This document shows, piece by piece, positions 50,402 to 62,300 of a stretch of DNA of 64,000 nt. The stretch lies in the NCBI GenBank assembly GCA_013399855.1, contig VXAY01002473.1, positions 1 to 64,000 on the forward strand, read 5' to 3'. Each line of letters starts with the position of its first letter. Position 1 is the first letter of the stretch. A program made the position numbers and the translations under genes. Source of the DNA: Oxyruncus cristatus (lineage: Eukaryota > Chordata > Aves > Passeriformes > Cotingidae). A model generated the notes under the pieces. The model saw nothing but the letters and a program-made list of their open reading frames with translations, was not told the DNA's origin and ran no database searches.

Positions 50402-52235
50402 TTGGAAGTAGATTTAATGTTTAAGCTACTTAGAAGACAAGTTCCTAAATCTCACTGCCAAGCCCGAACAGCTTTCTTAGGTTTATTCCCCTCAAATCCT
50501 GATAACTGGTGCTGGTGGAGTGCTGTTGCTTTGCATCTTGAAAGCGCATCATTGTCTGAGAGAGGACTGCTAAGTGGCACATCACTGTTCTGTGCTCACA
50601 GTGGAGCAGCAGACCTCATGCTTTTTCACAGGTGTAGCGCAGCCTGTCACGAGTGAGGTCTTATCATGCTTGAGATGTGATAGGAAAAGCTTTTTTCAGT
50701 CTGTAATACCATTTAAGAAACAGACAAATATCATGACACAGTGACGTGGGAGGAAGAACAGGGGTTACATGCTGATATCCTGCTGAGGGGCCACAACCAC
50801 CTTCGGGTTGGGTCTTGCTGCCTGCTCTCTCCAGCACAGAGCCACCTCGCCTTGCAGATCAGCATTGGCAGCTGTGCACCAGGAATGCTGACAGATGGTC
50901 ACCAGTGCTCAGCAGCTGCTGGAGGAAAATGCATAGAGTGAAGGGTTGAAGGTGGGCTGGAGCAATGGAGGGAGTAGCATGCACCATCGAGGGGCCTCTT
51001 AGTCAAAGCGCATGCATGTGTGCTAAGTGATGTTTGCAAAAATATAATCTTGGAGCTTTGATCGTTAGTGCGATGTTGCCTAGCGTGCCACACTATTTGA
51101 AACTGCATGATAAGTTTAGGAGAGATTATAAGATAGACTTGTTCTCCTACACACGCCAGGTTCAAGTGCATATCCTTGGACAGTTTCTAACTTCTCCGTC
51201 AGGAGTCTGGATGCAGTAACAGAGCACTGCCACACTTCATTTTTTGCAGATTTGTGCTTCCCAGCACATTGTATATTGAAGTTTTGTAAGTTCTAAACAG
51301 CTCCTGAGGTATACTTTTTGTTTGATTTTTGCTTGAGACCACTTGAAACCTCATCTCTTGCAACTTATCTGGAGGCTAGGTGTCTGTCTTTTGAAACGAT
51401 AATCCAGCACAATCTCTTTCAGGTTTTCTTCACATTTCTATAAAAGTTTGGAGATCTTTGTTAAAAAAAAGTCTTGCTTTATACCTGTGTGATGAGTACC
51501 CCCCACATTTCTCTGGTAGTTTGACAGCTTCTTCATATAAGGTGATGGTATTAAACACATACAGTGTGTCCTTATTATTCATTGTCAGGAAACACAATTG
51601 CACAGTCTCTTACTTTTCATTGATTCCCATGAATTTCAGACCTGAAGTGAGGCTTCACTTAAACCTCTTGTAAGCACTGAAGCCTCTAGCTGGACAATTC
51701 ACCTAGTCAAATTTTTTACCTTCGTTATTGTTGCCCGTGCTACATGGCGTTTAGTCATTTATCTGGACTGGAGATGCTGTGTTGTTCAGAGACCTGCTTT
51801 GTTGTAATCCACATAGGAGAACATACATCTCCTCTTTAGACTCAAGCTACTTGGAAATTCAGGTTAGAAAGAGAACAATAGGTCAGAATAGGCATAGTTT
51901 TAAAGTAATGCCTTTTAATCTAACTAAATGTTTGTATCTTGTTTCATGTATAATTGAAAACAGTATAGATTCTCCTAAATGTCTATAGATATTAATGAGT
52001 TTAAGTGAACTTAAATGAAAGCGAAGTCAGCCTAAAGCATTTTATGCTTCACTTCTCCATCGGATTTGGTTCCTTGCCATGTTAGATTGCAACAGGTTTG
52101 AGACCCTGGCTTATAGTTTTTCTTTCACTGGAGCTGTGTTGCATCTCCTCCAGTATGCAGAAAGGATTTGCAGTCCTATGTAGGAGAATCTTCTTCATAT
52201 AAAGGCCTGAATATTATTGACCCAATAGAGGCTCA

Positions 52236-52264
52236 ACTATATCACTGTAATAAAGTGATATAGT
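52236..52264. repeat. Perfect inverted repeat, 11-bp arms, 7-nt loop
   Basis: ACTATATCACT (52236-52246) pairs with AGTGATATAGT (52254-52264) around GTAATAA. Confidence 0.86.
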
Positions 52265-53163
52265 ACACAGCAGTATGGTGATGCTAATTCTGGGAATTGC
52301 CTCCATTTTAGCATGTCTACATACTCTAGTCCAGAATATGCTGCACCTGCTCCATCCATGTGCTGTACAGTCCAGCTGCAAGCAATTCTTGGCAGGGAGT
52401 CAAGTGTCTGCATTGGGCTTGGTGCTATGCTAAGCCATAAGTCATGAGCAGAGTTACATAAATTAGCAAACTCTCCTATTTATTGTGATCCTCTTGCACA
52501 CCAGGGTCCTCCCGAGAGATGGGACTTGCTTGCTCAGTGCTGTTCTAACTCAAACTGTAGTGAGAGAAACCTGTTCTTTCTCAAATGAGTAAAACTCTGT
52601 GGTTTCTAGACCAGAGCTGATGTGCAGTGAGGCACTCAGGCAGGTCAGAACCATACCTATGCACACCTGACTGCAAAGCATCTCCTAAGCATCTCTTTTT
52701 TTTTATTCTCTCAGTCATGGAGAGAGAAAAGATCCCTACAGATACTCCTTAAAAGGTTTAGGGTAAAAAGGCTAATAAACATTACAGCTCAGTCTTCTCT
52801 GGATCTGAGCTAGCAGACACAGGACAGATGCAGGTTAATTTTATCATGCATACATACATAAATTTCCACATAAAAAAATGGTTGGCTCTAAATGTGTGTA
52901 AGCCCCACCTCAGGACTGTACTGATATGACAGTGCTCTTCCCAGGCTACAACTGGCTCATATCTAGGTAGCCAGGAGTGCTGGCTAAAACTTGTGTCCAT
53001 TTCTACTGAAGTAGTTAGATATGCTGATGCAGAGGTGGGGTTCTGAAAATGAGGCACAGCAGTGTTAGCTCTTTCCTGCCTTCCTCATTTTAGTTCGTTG
53101 CTTCTCACCTTTTAATAATTATTTTGAATGTGGATTAAAAAGGCAGAAAGACTTCCAGGACTT

Positions 53164-53181
53164 TAATAATAATAATAATAA
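53164..53181 (+). repeat. Microsatellite (TAA)6
   Basis: 18 bp of perfect TAA. Confidence 0.93.
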
Positions 53182-53267
53182 CAATTAAAAAAAGTGGTAT
53201 GAACAACAAAAAGTTTGGCAGACGGAGAGAACACACTTACTAATCAGAAAAACCCTCCTTACGTTCA

Positions 53268-53298
53268 TAAAATTTATTAAAATTTTTCATAAATTTTA
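53268..53298. repeat. AT-only inverted repeat, 10-bp arms, 11-nt loop
   Basis: TAAAATTTAT (53268-53277) pairs with ATAAATTTTA (53289-53298). All A/T, so less surprising than the mixed-base hairpins. Confidence 0.75.
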
Positions 53299-55937
53299 GT
53301 TAGGGGAAAAGAGCTTTCAGACAATTTTCATTTTTAGTATTGATATGGGTAATAAGTTTTATTCTGAATTTTAGACACATTTAAACAGTTTATTCTTTCA
53401 TGATTCGATAGGCTTTTAGTGTGTAGCATATCAATTTGAATGTTCACATATGATCTGACATGGAAAGAGTTTTACAATCTGTAAAACAGTATGCCTGTCA
53501 CCTATTTTTGACCTCTAATGACGACAGTGATTCAGACCCAGTCTGGGAAGCCATGATTTTTAAACGACTCACAAGGAAAGGTATGGACTTCCAGAAGGTA
53601 TTTAGAGCTCCTAGTCTGGATGCTTAACTTTTAGATGGTGAATCTCTCTCCATATCAGATCCATCCTTATGGAGCAGCAGGAAGAAAAGAAAGGCTGAGT
53701 TGCACAAGTCTATCCGGAAAGATCTGTAGGCTTACAATAGGTAATGATTCGCAGAATTAAGAACTGCAGAGCATTTGCAAGCATAATACATATGAATGTG
53801 TTATTCTCATCCTGCAAAAAACCTAAATGTAACTAAAAAGTACTGTTTAAATCAATGCACTGAGTTTTAAGCATAGTGAATAGGCCTATTTGTGATCTTG
53901 CATTTCAGTCCTTACAAGCAAGGTGTCTTTGCTCAGTCTCTATCAGACTCCAAAGAAACTGATAAATGGAATGCAGTGAAAAGAAGGAGTTTAATAGCAA
54001 CTGAAAGCTGAATTTTCCTATTGGTGAAACTAAGGCAAGAGGTGCATGAAGCTTTACAACTCTAACATGGTAAATATGCCACATGCTTTGAAAGAGTCCT
54101 TGTCATTTATAAACAATCTTTCAGAGAAAAATCTACATTTAACTGTACAGCAGTTTCCAATATCTGTCATAATGTTATGCTTTCCTTTTGGTGAGCTCAT
54201 ATGCTGACAACAGCAAAGGAGTAGGTTTTGGAAATAAAAATCAGCAATGGAATTTGTGGTACTACAAAACTCAAACAAAGATGAAAAGGAATTTTGTGAC
54301 AGGAGTACGAAAATCAAACCAAATTGCTTTGTGCTCTTCTGAATAGAAGTTTATATCTGTCTTTTCATGTACTGGATTCACATGTACCACTTAAGCATTT
54401 TCTAAAACCAGGTGTTAAAAGAAAAGAATCACCTGTTCTGAAAACGCAGGTAACATATCTGTAGTGTGTTTTAAGGTAAATTAAGACGTGGAACTGGAGT
54501 ATTCCATGGTGTCATGATTTGTTGTTTGCTTTAAAAACAAAGAAAGAAATCCAAAATAATTTCACAGGTTGTTACAGAATACCACTGATGTGGATAGTCC
54601 TGATGCTCTCACGGTTGCATAAAGCTGTTGCTAGAATTTAGTAAGTTCAGACTCCTGAGTCCTAGTGTGTAAAAGAAATTGAGAGGTCAAAGATGGCAAA
54701 TGGTCTTTCACAACAGAAATAGCCAGCTCAATACTTACAGCTGGAACGTAATTCAAATTGAAAGATTGACATGAATTTTCAAAGTGGAGCTTTGAAAATT
54801 CTTTAAAAAGTTCTTAAAAAATCCTGTTGTGCAATTCAGAGGAGAAAAAAAAAAAGTGTCTTACAAAAGATGTTGTAAACAATGATAGAGCTAGTTCAAG
54901 CTGACAGGACAAATGGGAATGTATTCAAGCTACAGCAAGTGTATTTCACATTCAGTGCCAGGAAAAGTATTTGAAATTAAACACACACAAAAAAAGGAGA
55001 GAAAAAAGAATACTAAAACTTTACTATTAAAATTCCAATATTATTAATCACTACTTCTAAACCTGCCAGCAGTGTAAAGCAGGTGGCCACATGACCATTC
55101 ACAATCTCATCTAGTTATGGACTGGACGAGAAAAGTATTAGCACTATATAATATCCAACTTTTCTTTTGGAAATGAACTTCATAAAAACAAAACCAGAAC
55201 TGCAAATACTATGCATACTGCTTGTTATTTCCAGTCACAAAATACCACAGTCTGTAAATAAGGCACACCAAAGGCAAGCGACTGTCCTGCTCTAGGTGGG
55301 AAAACACTGCAAAGTCATTATCTTTCTCAAGAACATAAAAAGTGTTGGAGAAATTCTTGACCTTTTCATAAACATGCAATGCCTCTGGATGTCACTTACA
55401 TTCATCAGTTATACATTTGTAGCACCAGAAAAAGGAGATCTTTTAATTTAAATGGACATAAAGCGTCTGCTGTTTTTCAGATTATGTATATTGTTTGGGG
55501 AATTACAGAGGCTGGAGAGAACAGCTTTCTGTCTTGCCCAGCAAGGCTCTGACATGACTTTCTGCATTTCTCTTTTCTGCCTTTTCTTACTGACCAGAAC
55601 TCAGTGTCCCATGGAGCAATTTGCATTTCCTTCAAGTTAGTTACTTCTAGGCAGACACAGTATTCCTTGGAAACAGTCAGACAAGTCTACTTGTTAAGGT
55701 ACAGTGTCACCCTTGTCTGTAAATCAGGGGAGGGAGGGGTACACTGGACTAGCATATTTCATAAACAGCAAGTACTAAAAAATATTTCATAAAGTCAAAT
55801 AATTTCCCAACTAGGAATTGTGAATGCAAGTTGCATATGCTGAGCATTTAAGCTTACCTAGTTCTGCTGCTCTGGACTATAAACCAGGAGAAATGCCAGT
55901 CAGAACCTTTCCACAAGTGCCTACACTATGCTTTGTG

Positions 55938-55975
55938 GTTTGTTTGTTTTGGTTTGTTTGGGATTTTTTTTATAA
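55938..55975 (+). repeat. Short GTTT/TTTG low-complexity tract
   Basis: GTTTGTTTG and GGTTTGTTTGGG followed by T8. It belongs to the same composition class as the tracts at 14592 and 30862. Confidence 0.8.
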
Positions 55976-56832
55976 TAAAAGTAGGAGACCTTATTTTTTG
56001 TGCATGAAAGTAAAGTACTACGGATACCAGAGTGCCTGTCTACCGCTGGCTTTTTACAAGAATTTTTGGAAATATTGCTAAAAGTGTTTTGCTAAGCTTG
56101 ACTGCATAGCAGGAACCATGGGGATTACCCAAACATAACGTATACAGAACACTGTGCTGCTATCACACAATTGTGTATACTGCAAGTCTGTGTGTCAGTC
56201 ATTCACTCCAGAAACATTAAACACAAAGAAGGGAGTGAAGAAAGTAGCAACCTAACACTTTCAAAACCCAAAGACTTCAGGCTTGAAAGTGATGCTTTTG
56301 ATCTGGACATACTTACCTGGCATAATTGTGAGACTCTGAATGGATAAGCAGGAATTTTGCCTGTGCTTCTTGCATGCCAGTAGCTTTACAAATAGTCAGT
56401 TTAAAAGATCATTGCCACGGGCATTGATTGCTTAAATAATTTTATATACATAAGTATATATGTATAATCTATGTCTGTGTGTGCGTAACAATGCATGGTA
56501 AACAAAAGCCCTAAGATTAAAAATCCCCATAGACCACTTCATGATTTATTTTCTAGCATAAAGTATACTTTTAATTAATCACTTCAGAAATCGAAGCTGT
56601 CAGTGACCTTTGAAAATTACTATACAGATACAGCACACTTTTAGATTAATATTGATTTTTTTCCCCCTCCACTGCAAGCAAAGTTTAGACAATTAGCTTT
56701 CATACTAAGAAATAATTATTAAGCTTCACCTTTTTTTTCTTAAAAGGTCATAATTAAGCCTTTTGATTGTGAGCTTTTTTGTTTGGTTGTTAAGTCCAAG
56801 TAACCAAACAACTATGTGCAGAAATTAACCTT

Positions 56833-56838
56833 TTTATT
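56833..56838 (-). terminator. KCNN2: Polyadenylation signal AATAAA, likely main KCNN2 site
   Basis: The plus strand shows TTTATT, so the minus strand reads AATAAA about 300 nt after the stop. About 20-40 nt further on the minus strand lies GTTGTTTGGTTACTTGG (56796-56812), a G/T-rich element of the kind that binds CstF. Signal plus downstream element at correct spacing make this the best cleavage-site candidate. Confidence 0.65.
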
Positions 56839-57110
56839 ATATTATGTACTTTAGTAGTAAAGCTTGTTTGAAGTGCATGAATAAAAAGTTAGTGAAATTA
56901 CAGGAGAAACAATCTAATATAGCAATAATAAGTGCATTCACTGTGCATCTGAGAGGAGGAGGGGGGAAAAAAAGAAGAGTTTTCACTCATTTTGGCCTAA
57001 AACGTATTCAGGTTTCCAAGATTCTGACATCAGAACCCAGATAACACTGGCTAGAACCATAGGGCTTTACAATAAAAGCTAAAATATTGACCATATGATG
57101 GCAAAAAGTC

Positions 57111-57116
57111 TTTATT
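57111..57116 (-). terminator. KCNN2: Proximal AATAAA, 20 nt past the KCNN2 stop codon
   Basis: The minus strand reads AAATAAAGAC about 20 nt after the TAG stop. If used it would give a 3'UTR of only about 40-50 nt. The sequence after it (ACTTTTTGCC) is only weakly T-rich, so it may be an accidental or minor site. Confidence 0.35.
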
Positions 57117-57136
57117 TGCAGTTAACTTATTCTCTT

Positions 57137-57424
57137 CTAGCTACTCTCTGATGAAGTTGGTGGTGCTGTGGAGGATGATCTCCTTCTTCTTGACAAAGAT
57201 CGTGATCGTTCAGCACTGTAGGCAACATGCTTATCATAATTTTGGATCTGAGCCTCGAGGAATTCCCTCTGTTGCTGGGTGATTGTCTGGCTAATCAGTC
57301 CAGGGAGAGCTTGAATGCTACCAATCAAAGTTTCCAGTTTAGTTTCCAGTGTAACAATTCTCTTCTCAAAATCTTCGCTTCTTTCATTTAAGTCAGAAAT
57401 CATGTCATACATGATGTTTTGAGT
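57137..57424 (-). CDS. KCNN2: KCNN2 terminal coding exon: C-terminal coiled coil and Ser/Arg-rich tail
   Basis: After the acceptor (CTATTTTCAG) the minus strand encodes 95 residues, beginning [15 protein letters not shown] and ending [12 protein letters not shown], then TAG at 57137-57139. Residues 1 to about 45 form a heptad-rich coiled coil ([20 protein letters not shown]) that helps assemble SK tetramers. A conserved [10 protein letters not shown] segment follows, then a variable linker and a basic RS-type block (SRRRRSSS) with possible kinase sites. The tail ending PPTSSESS is the hallmark that separates SK2 from SK1 and SK3. Compared with my memory of mammalian SK2, the linker (about residues 46-75) carries several substitutions while both ends are conserved. 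The exon is in phase with its upstream partner. The first in-frame ATG (57412) is internal, not a start. Confidence 0.97.
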   Translation of the reverse strand, partial: TQNIMYDMISDLNERSEDFEKRIVTLETKLETLIGSIQALPGLISQTITQQQREFLEAQIQNYDKHVAYSAERSRSLSRRRRSSSTAPPTSSESS

Positions 57425-59289
57425 CTGAAAATAGAAGGATGTAAATAAAGGTTTAGAGAGATCTTACAAGTATTGTACCAAGAAGCATAACTCTACAAGG
57501 CTTTGCAAATGTTTTGCACTTCACAAAAAAAGTATGTGAGTTTTATAATAATATGTAGTCTTGTGACATAATTTTCTTTGTAGATTAAATTATAGTAGAA
57601 TAAACTTCCTACTAAATCTGTTCAGCAGAAATGCAATATATTTTGAGTAGCATTTTGGATGTCAAAGTCTAAATGAATTAAAGGAAAGAGCAAACACTTT
57701 TTTGAAATTCAGATGCTTGGCAGTGCACCAGTCTAAGCTTTCTGAGCAGTCAGTTGTGTAAGCCACCAGCAGACTGATAGCTCCAAAGCTGTGCTTCGTC
57801 TTTGACTGCTCTTGACTCTGGTTTTAAACACATTCTTCTAAGCAGAACACAAATGTTATTCATTTGCTCTCTCCTTAAACTGAGTAGGTTTTCTTGAATT
57901 GGCAGCAGGAGTAGCTGGGTGGATTATTTTTGAAAGGTAGTGCAAGGAGTAAAAACTCAATTATACGCTTCTTTTTTCCTGCATTCCTCAATCTATCTTC
58001 CCTCTAAAAAACACTGTTTGGTTACAGCAATTATATAGAGTGTACTTTAAAATGCCACAGTGGTCAGTAAAAACATAATCTGAAAAGTGTTATTTCAATA
58101 GAGAGTTGCAGTTGGTTAAAAATAATGACTGAATTTCTGCCTCTTATAGACTGAGACTTCAGCTTAATTAAACTAGAATTAAAACTGGATGTAATTCAGT
58201 AGTCAAACTGGTTGAAGTTTATAAACCATCCAAAGGGAAGAAAAATTAACTGAATGACTGACTGCCTGAAGTGTAAAGCACTTCAGTATCACATGAGTGT
58301 TGATAACGCACTTCTCTGCCTTCTCTAGCATAACCCTTGAAAGAGTCTACAATAAATAGTATCTTAAAAGTCCTTATTAGTTGCCAGAAGCATTAGAATG
58401 AATTATATTTTCACAAACTGAAGTGTCAGGTGGTTCTGCATGGCAAGAGAGTAATGAAAACTGAAGAGTTTAATCTCTGCTTTGATGCACTTTGAGGAGG
58501 ATTTTGATGTAAATGAAAAGGTGTACGAGAAACCCTTAGGAAGAGCCTTTTAATGCCTCTATTGTAGCCTCATATTAAGATCACAGTAACTGTTAAATAT
58601 TGAGGTCTAATGAGAAATCTGGAAAGCTATCAGCTCAGACCTCTAGACGTCTAGTTACTGTTTTATATTAATGACAAATCCCAGCAACAATAAACAAGCA
58701 GCTTGCAACTGAATAGCCTCTTTTACCTCAAATCAAATGGTTTAAAAAAGATTAATAAAGTCTTACAATGTACTGGCAAAGTAGGCAGCTATTATTCATA
58801 ATAAAAACTTAAATAAATGCAGACTTAAACTTATCGAAAGTCACTGCTACGTAAGACAACAGGAATAGGAAAGCTCTAATTCCAGTCTAGGTAGGGGCTG
58901 TGTACCATGGTACCTCACAGCACAGTCACTATCACCAGATGGCAAATCTCTTTACTACACAGCACTACACCACTACAACCCACTCACAGTTCAGCATTTA
59001 CCATGACCACTGTAGTCACTTCAGGAGCTCTTAGGATCAGCCTCTCAATTGTGAAGTCTTTTTCAAATGTACAAAAAAATAAATAAATACAGTGTATTCA
59101 AACTTTGGTCAGAATCATAAATAAGATATTTCGTTCAGTAGCTGCTACCACAAAACACACACATATTTTCATTTGCTACAAATAACAACCTTGTTAACAA
59201 TATTGCTATGTATAATGCATAACATTTTCACTTACAAACTCTTAATTTTGAAAGGATGAATGTTAAAACAACAGTAAGTGCCTACTAAC
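57425..59289 (-). other. KCNN2: KCNN2 intron between the last two coding exons (1865 bp)
   Basis: A GT-AG intron on the minus strand: donor GTTAGT just below 59290 and acceptor TTTTCAG ending at 57425. It lies in phase 0. I see only AT-rich unique-looking sequence, with no CR1, SINE or LTR match and no coding exon inside it. Confidence 0.9.
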
Positions 59290-59359
59290 CTTTGCCAGGT
59301 CCACCAAAGTGTTGGCTTGATCATTCAGTTTCCTTTGTTCCATTTTTACACTTCTTAAT
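59290..59359 (-). CDS. KCNN2: KCNN2 penultimate coding exon (70 bp), second CaMBD helix
   Basis: The minus-strand exon starts after a pyrimidine-containing acceptor (CTTTTTAG) with one base that completes the Gln codon from the upstream exon. It then encodes 23 residues from [10 protein letters not shown] to NTLVDLAK and ends exactly on a codon boundary before the donor GTTAGT. This is the second helix of the calmodulin-binding domain leading into the C-terminal coiled coil. The reading frame is open and the phases fit on both sides (1 + 69 bases). No frameshift or lost splice dinucleotide is seen, so the gene looks functional here. I recognise the peptide as SK-family CaMBD. The assignment to KCNN2 comes from the neighbouring last exon. 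Confidence 0.96.
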
Positions 59360-62300
59360 CTAAAAAGTGGAATTTTAAGTCAGATATTTTTTGTATGTTG
59401 CCATACTAGGATTTCTAAAGAGCATGCACAAACTTACAGGAGCAAATAATTGCACGGACAATGCCTTGACTACTTTGTGTAGAGTCAGAATTGGTCATGT
59501 GCCTGCTACAATGAGAAGCATGCTTCTTCAACACCGCAAAAAAGGAAAGAGCAAGGAAATGTGATGTCCTTGAGAATACCATTTGCCATGGTCAAAGTTG
59601 AATTCAAAAAAGGAGATAACAGTTTATCCAGACTACATGAAAGAAAGCCAAAACATTCCCCAAAGCCTCAGTATCGTGACAAGTAGATATAGGAAGAAAC
59701 ATAGAACAACTGTGTTTTTGTCATTATTGTTGTAGCAATCAAGAATCTTCCCATGCCTACATGACTAGATACAGGTATTAGCCCTGTTCTGTCGGAAATG
59801 GATCGGGTTAGCAGGTGTTTGAACCTGATGGAAATACAGTGATAAGTGAGTTTCTCCTTACTTTAAAGAGAACTTCTATCTTACCAGCAGCTAAATAACC
59901 AACATACTTGCCAATACATTTGATTTTCTTTGAGATAATTTGTGAATCTAAATATGATTACATTTTAAATTTACATCAGGCATTCCTTTTAAATGCACAA
60001 TTTAAACTACAACACTGAAAAACTATGAAAGAAGCAGCAAGGGTGTATTTTTTTCTTTGATGAGTACCCATCTGTATGATTATTAGTTATGCACATTCTT
60101 TGAAAGTTATCAACACATGACCTTTCTCATGTGTTCCCTGATAAAAGCCCATATTCTCCAAATTAACTGCCAGAGGAGTGGTTTGTAGATGTGATTTCCG
60201 CAAGTAAGAAATTTCTCCCTTAAGTACGAGTCATTTGTTCAACATTTCAGAACAGACGAATACTCGGACTTCCAATGACTTTTCTGGTGGACGTTCTAAG
60301 CAGGAAATAGCATTTTTCAAAACCAACATATAATTTTATAAACAATGTGTGATAAGATACCATTTCAGTCTACTAGGATGTCAAAGGCCAACCAAGATAA
60401 CAACCAGGTTAGCTGTCAAACGGAAGAAAGTTTGGCAGCACGTGGGTTGCCAATGCATTCTCTGCTCATTTCTCAGTGATGGTATTGCTTTGAAAGCTAG
60501 TTTCAAGAAAGCCTTTATGAAGATATTCCAAAATCAGAAAGTTTCTGTTCATATCTTTAGTTTACAAGCATTTCCTTTCACATATACGCTAACCGCCATG
60601 AGAAAATAAGTTGTGGAGAGAGAAATATAATTTAAAAATATATTTTTAAAACAAATGGAAATAACTCTGTTAAGGTAGAAATGAACATTTCATATAAAAC
60701 TGGCATTCCAATGCCATATTACTTGAATGTCAGATGCTCTTCCTCCCCTGGAAGCTTCTTTCAGAGCACAACGCAAGTGCAAACTGTAGGAATGGTGCTT
60801 TCAGAAGTTATAAGATGGAGTTTTTCTAAAGCAAAAATTATGGAGGAGTCTCCAAGGCATGGAATTATATCATTAAAGTCTCAAAACAGAATAATTACCC
60901 AAAGGTGAGCACGTAAGGATTTGACTGGAGAATGACAACCCCAGTGTTTTGTTGAGCATCTCTCAAATAATTTGCAGAACATGTGTTTTCTGCTTTTCTT
61001 AAGATTCATTGACTCATTCGTTTGACATTTTAATTTTCAAATTCCAGGAAATCCATTGTTATTGTAGTAATACAAGTACCAGTTGACAACAACATAATAA
61101 TTCTCCATGGTAATGAACCCAACACTTATCACAGGCTGTAAAAACTTAGGTAATGGCAAGTCTTTAGCTGCAGCAGCCAGATTTAAAGAAAACTATCAGA
61201 CTTTCATTCTTAAATTCATTAAGAGAAAATTTTGATTTTATCAACATCACTTATCACAGAAAAAGATCATGATTCTGGATCGCGTTTCCATGGTAGCAAT
61301 CAGACCACTGAAGTTCACAAAGAAAAACTCTATTTTTTGCATGCAGACATTGGTGAATTCTGCAAATTTAGAAAGGAACAGCTTATACAACTTACTTCCG
61401 AGCTCTATTTTCATTTTGTTGAAAAAAAAAAGACAAAACAAAAGAAAACAAAGTGTAAAATATACTAAAACAACCAATGAGCACAGTGGGCTCGATTCAG
61501 CAGGGGGAAAGTCCTAGAGGGTGCTACTTCTTTCAGTCATAGCTGCCTTAAGAGTCTAACTCACTTGTATTCATGATGAAGGAATTTGCAATATCTTCAA
61601 ACCTTCCCATTAACTGTCATGTGCAGATTTTCTTATTCATACATTATATAACATGCCTTTTAATGTTACCATTTAGATGATTACACCTTCATGTTATCTA
61701 GTATGCATGAGAAGCAAAAAAGACCTGGACCAGCTGAAGGCGCTTTAGAGCTGTGACCATGACTTTGAAACTGTTACCATGATCTGCTCTGGTTTCCTTT
61801 ATAAAACTGGCCCTGAAGCATCACTCCTTTTATTTCTGTCTCCAGTGAAATGGTTGGAAAGGTGAAGGAGGGGGACCAAACAAAACTTAAGAATCCAAAT
61901 AGAAAGATAGAAAAACATAAGTCAAAATGCTCAAAGATATAAAGGGATAAAATATTAATTTGAATCCATCTACTCAGCTACAGCAGGAAGAAAGCAAACT
62001 GGTAGAGCAATGTTTTCATCCATGGTTCATCCTTCAGCATATTGAGAAAATTATCTTTTGTTCATTTGTTTGTTTTCTTAAATACAGAAGTTTTGGGGCT
62101 AGCCTCCAAAGTGCTAAAGGAGAAAGGAAAGTGATTAACATAGCTGCTCAAGGTCTAGCTGTCACAGATAGGAAAAACTAATGCCGCCACCTTCTTCACC
62201 CCACCTTATCAATTAATTTTTAAGGGAGGTACAGAACAACACTTTACATCCTGCAGAGCTCTTGAATGATATATAAAGCTGGAGATCGAGCCTGCTGTGC

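Larger units (their letters stand above)
33757..56814. other. Long intergenic stretch downstream of KCNN2, no gene recognised
   Basis: About 23 kb with no CR1, SINE or LTR that I can identify, unlike the left part of the window. It holds the microsatellites and hairpins listed separately and locally GC-richer blocks at 34850-35200, 43500-43760 and 50730-51000. The longest frames (142 codons at 34014-34442 minus, 149 codons at 48825-49274 plus) lack recognisable domains and fit chance expectation. Confidence 0.6.
56815..57136 (-). other. KCNN2: KCNN2 3' untranslated region, about 320 nt
   Basis: This is the region between the TAG stop and the best polyadenylation site on the minus strand. It is AT-rich with no long open frame. 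The end at about 56815 is inferred from an AATAAA at 56833-56838 followed by a GT-rich downstream element at 56796-56812. Longer isoforms that use signals further left (for example AATAAA at 56545-56550) cannot be excluded without RNA data. Confidence 0.65.
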
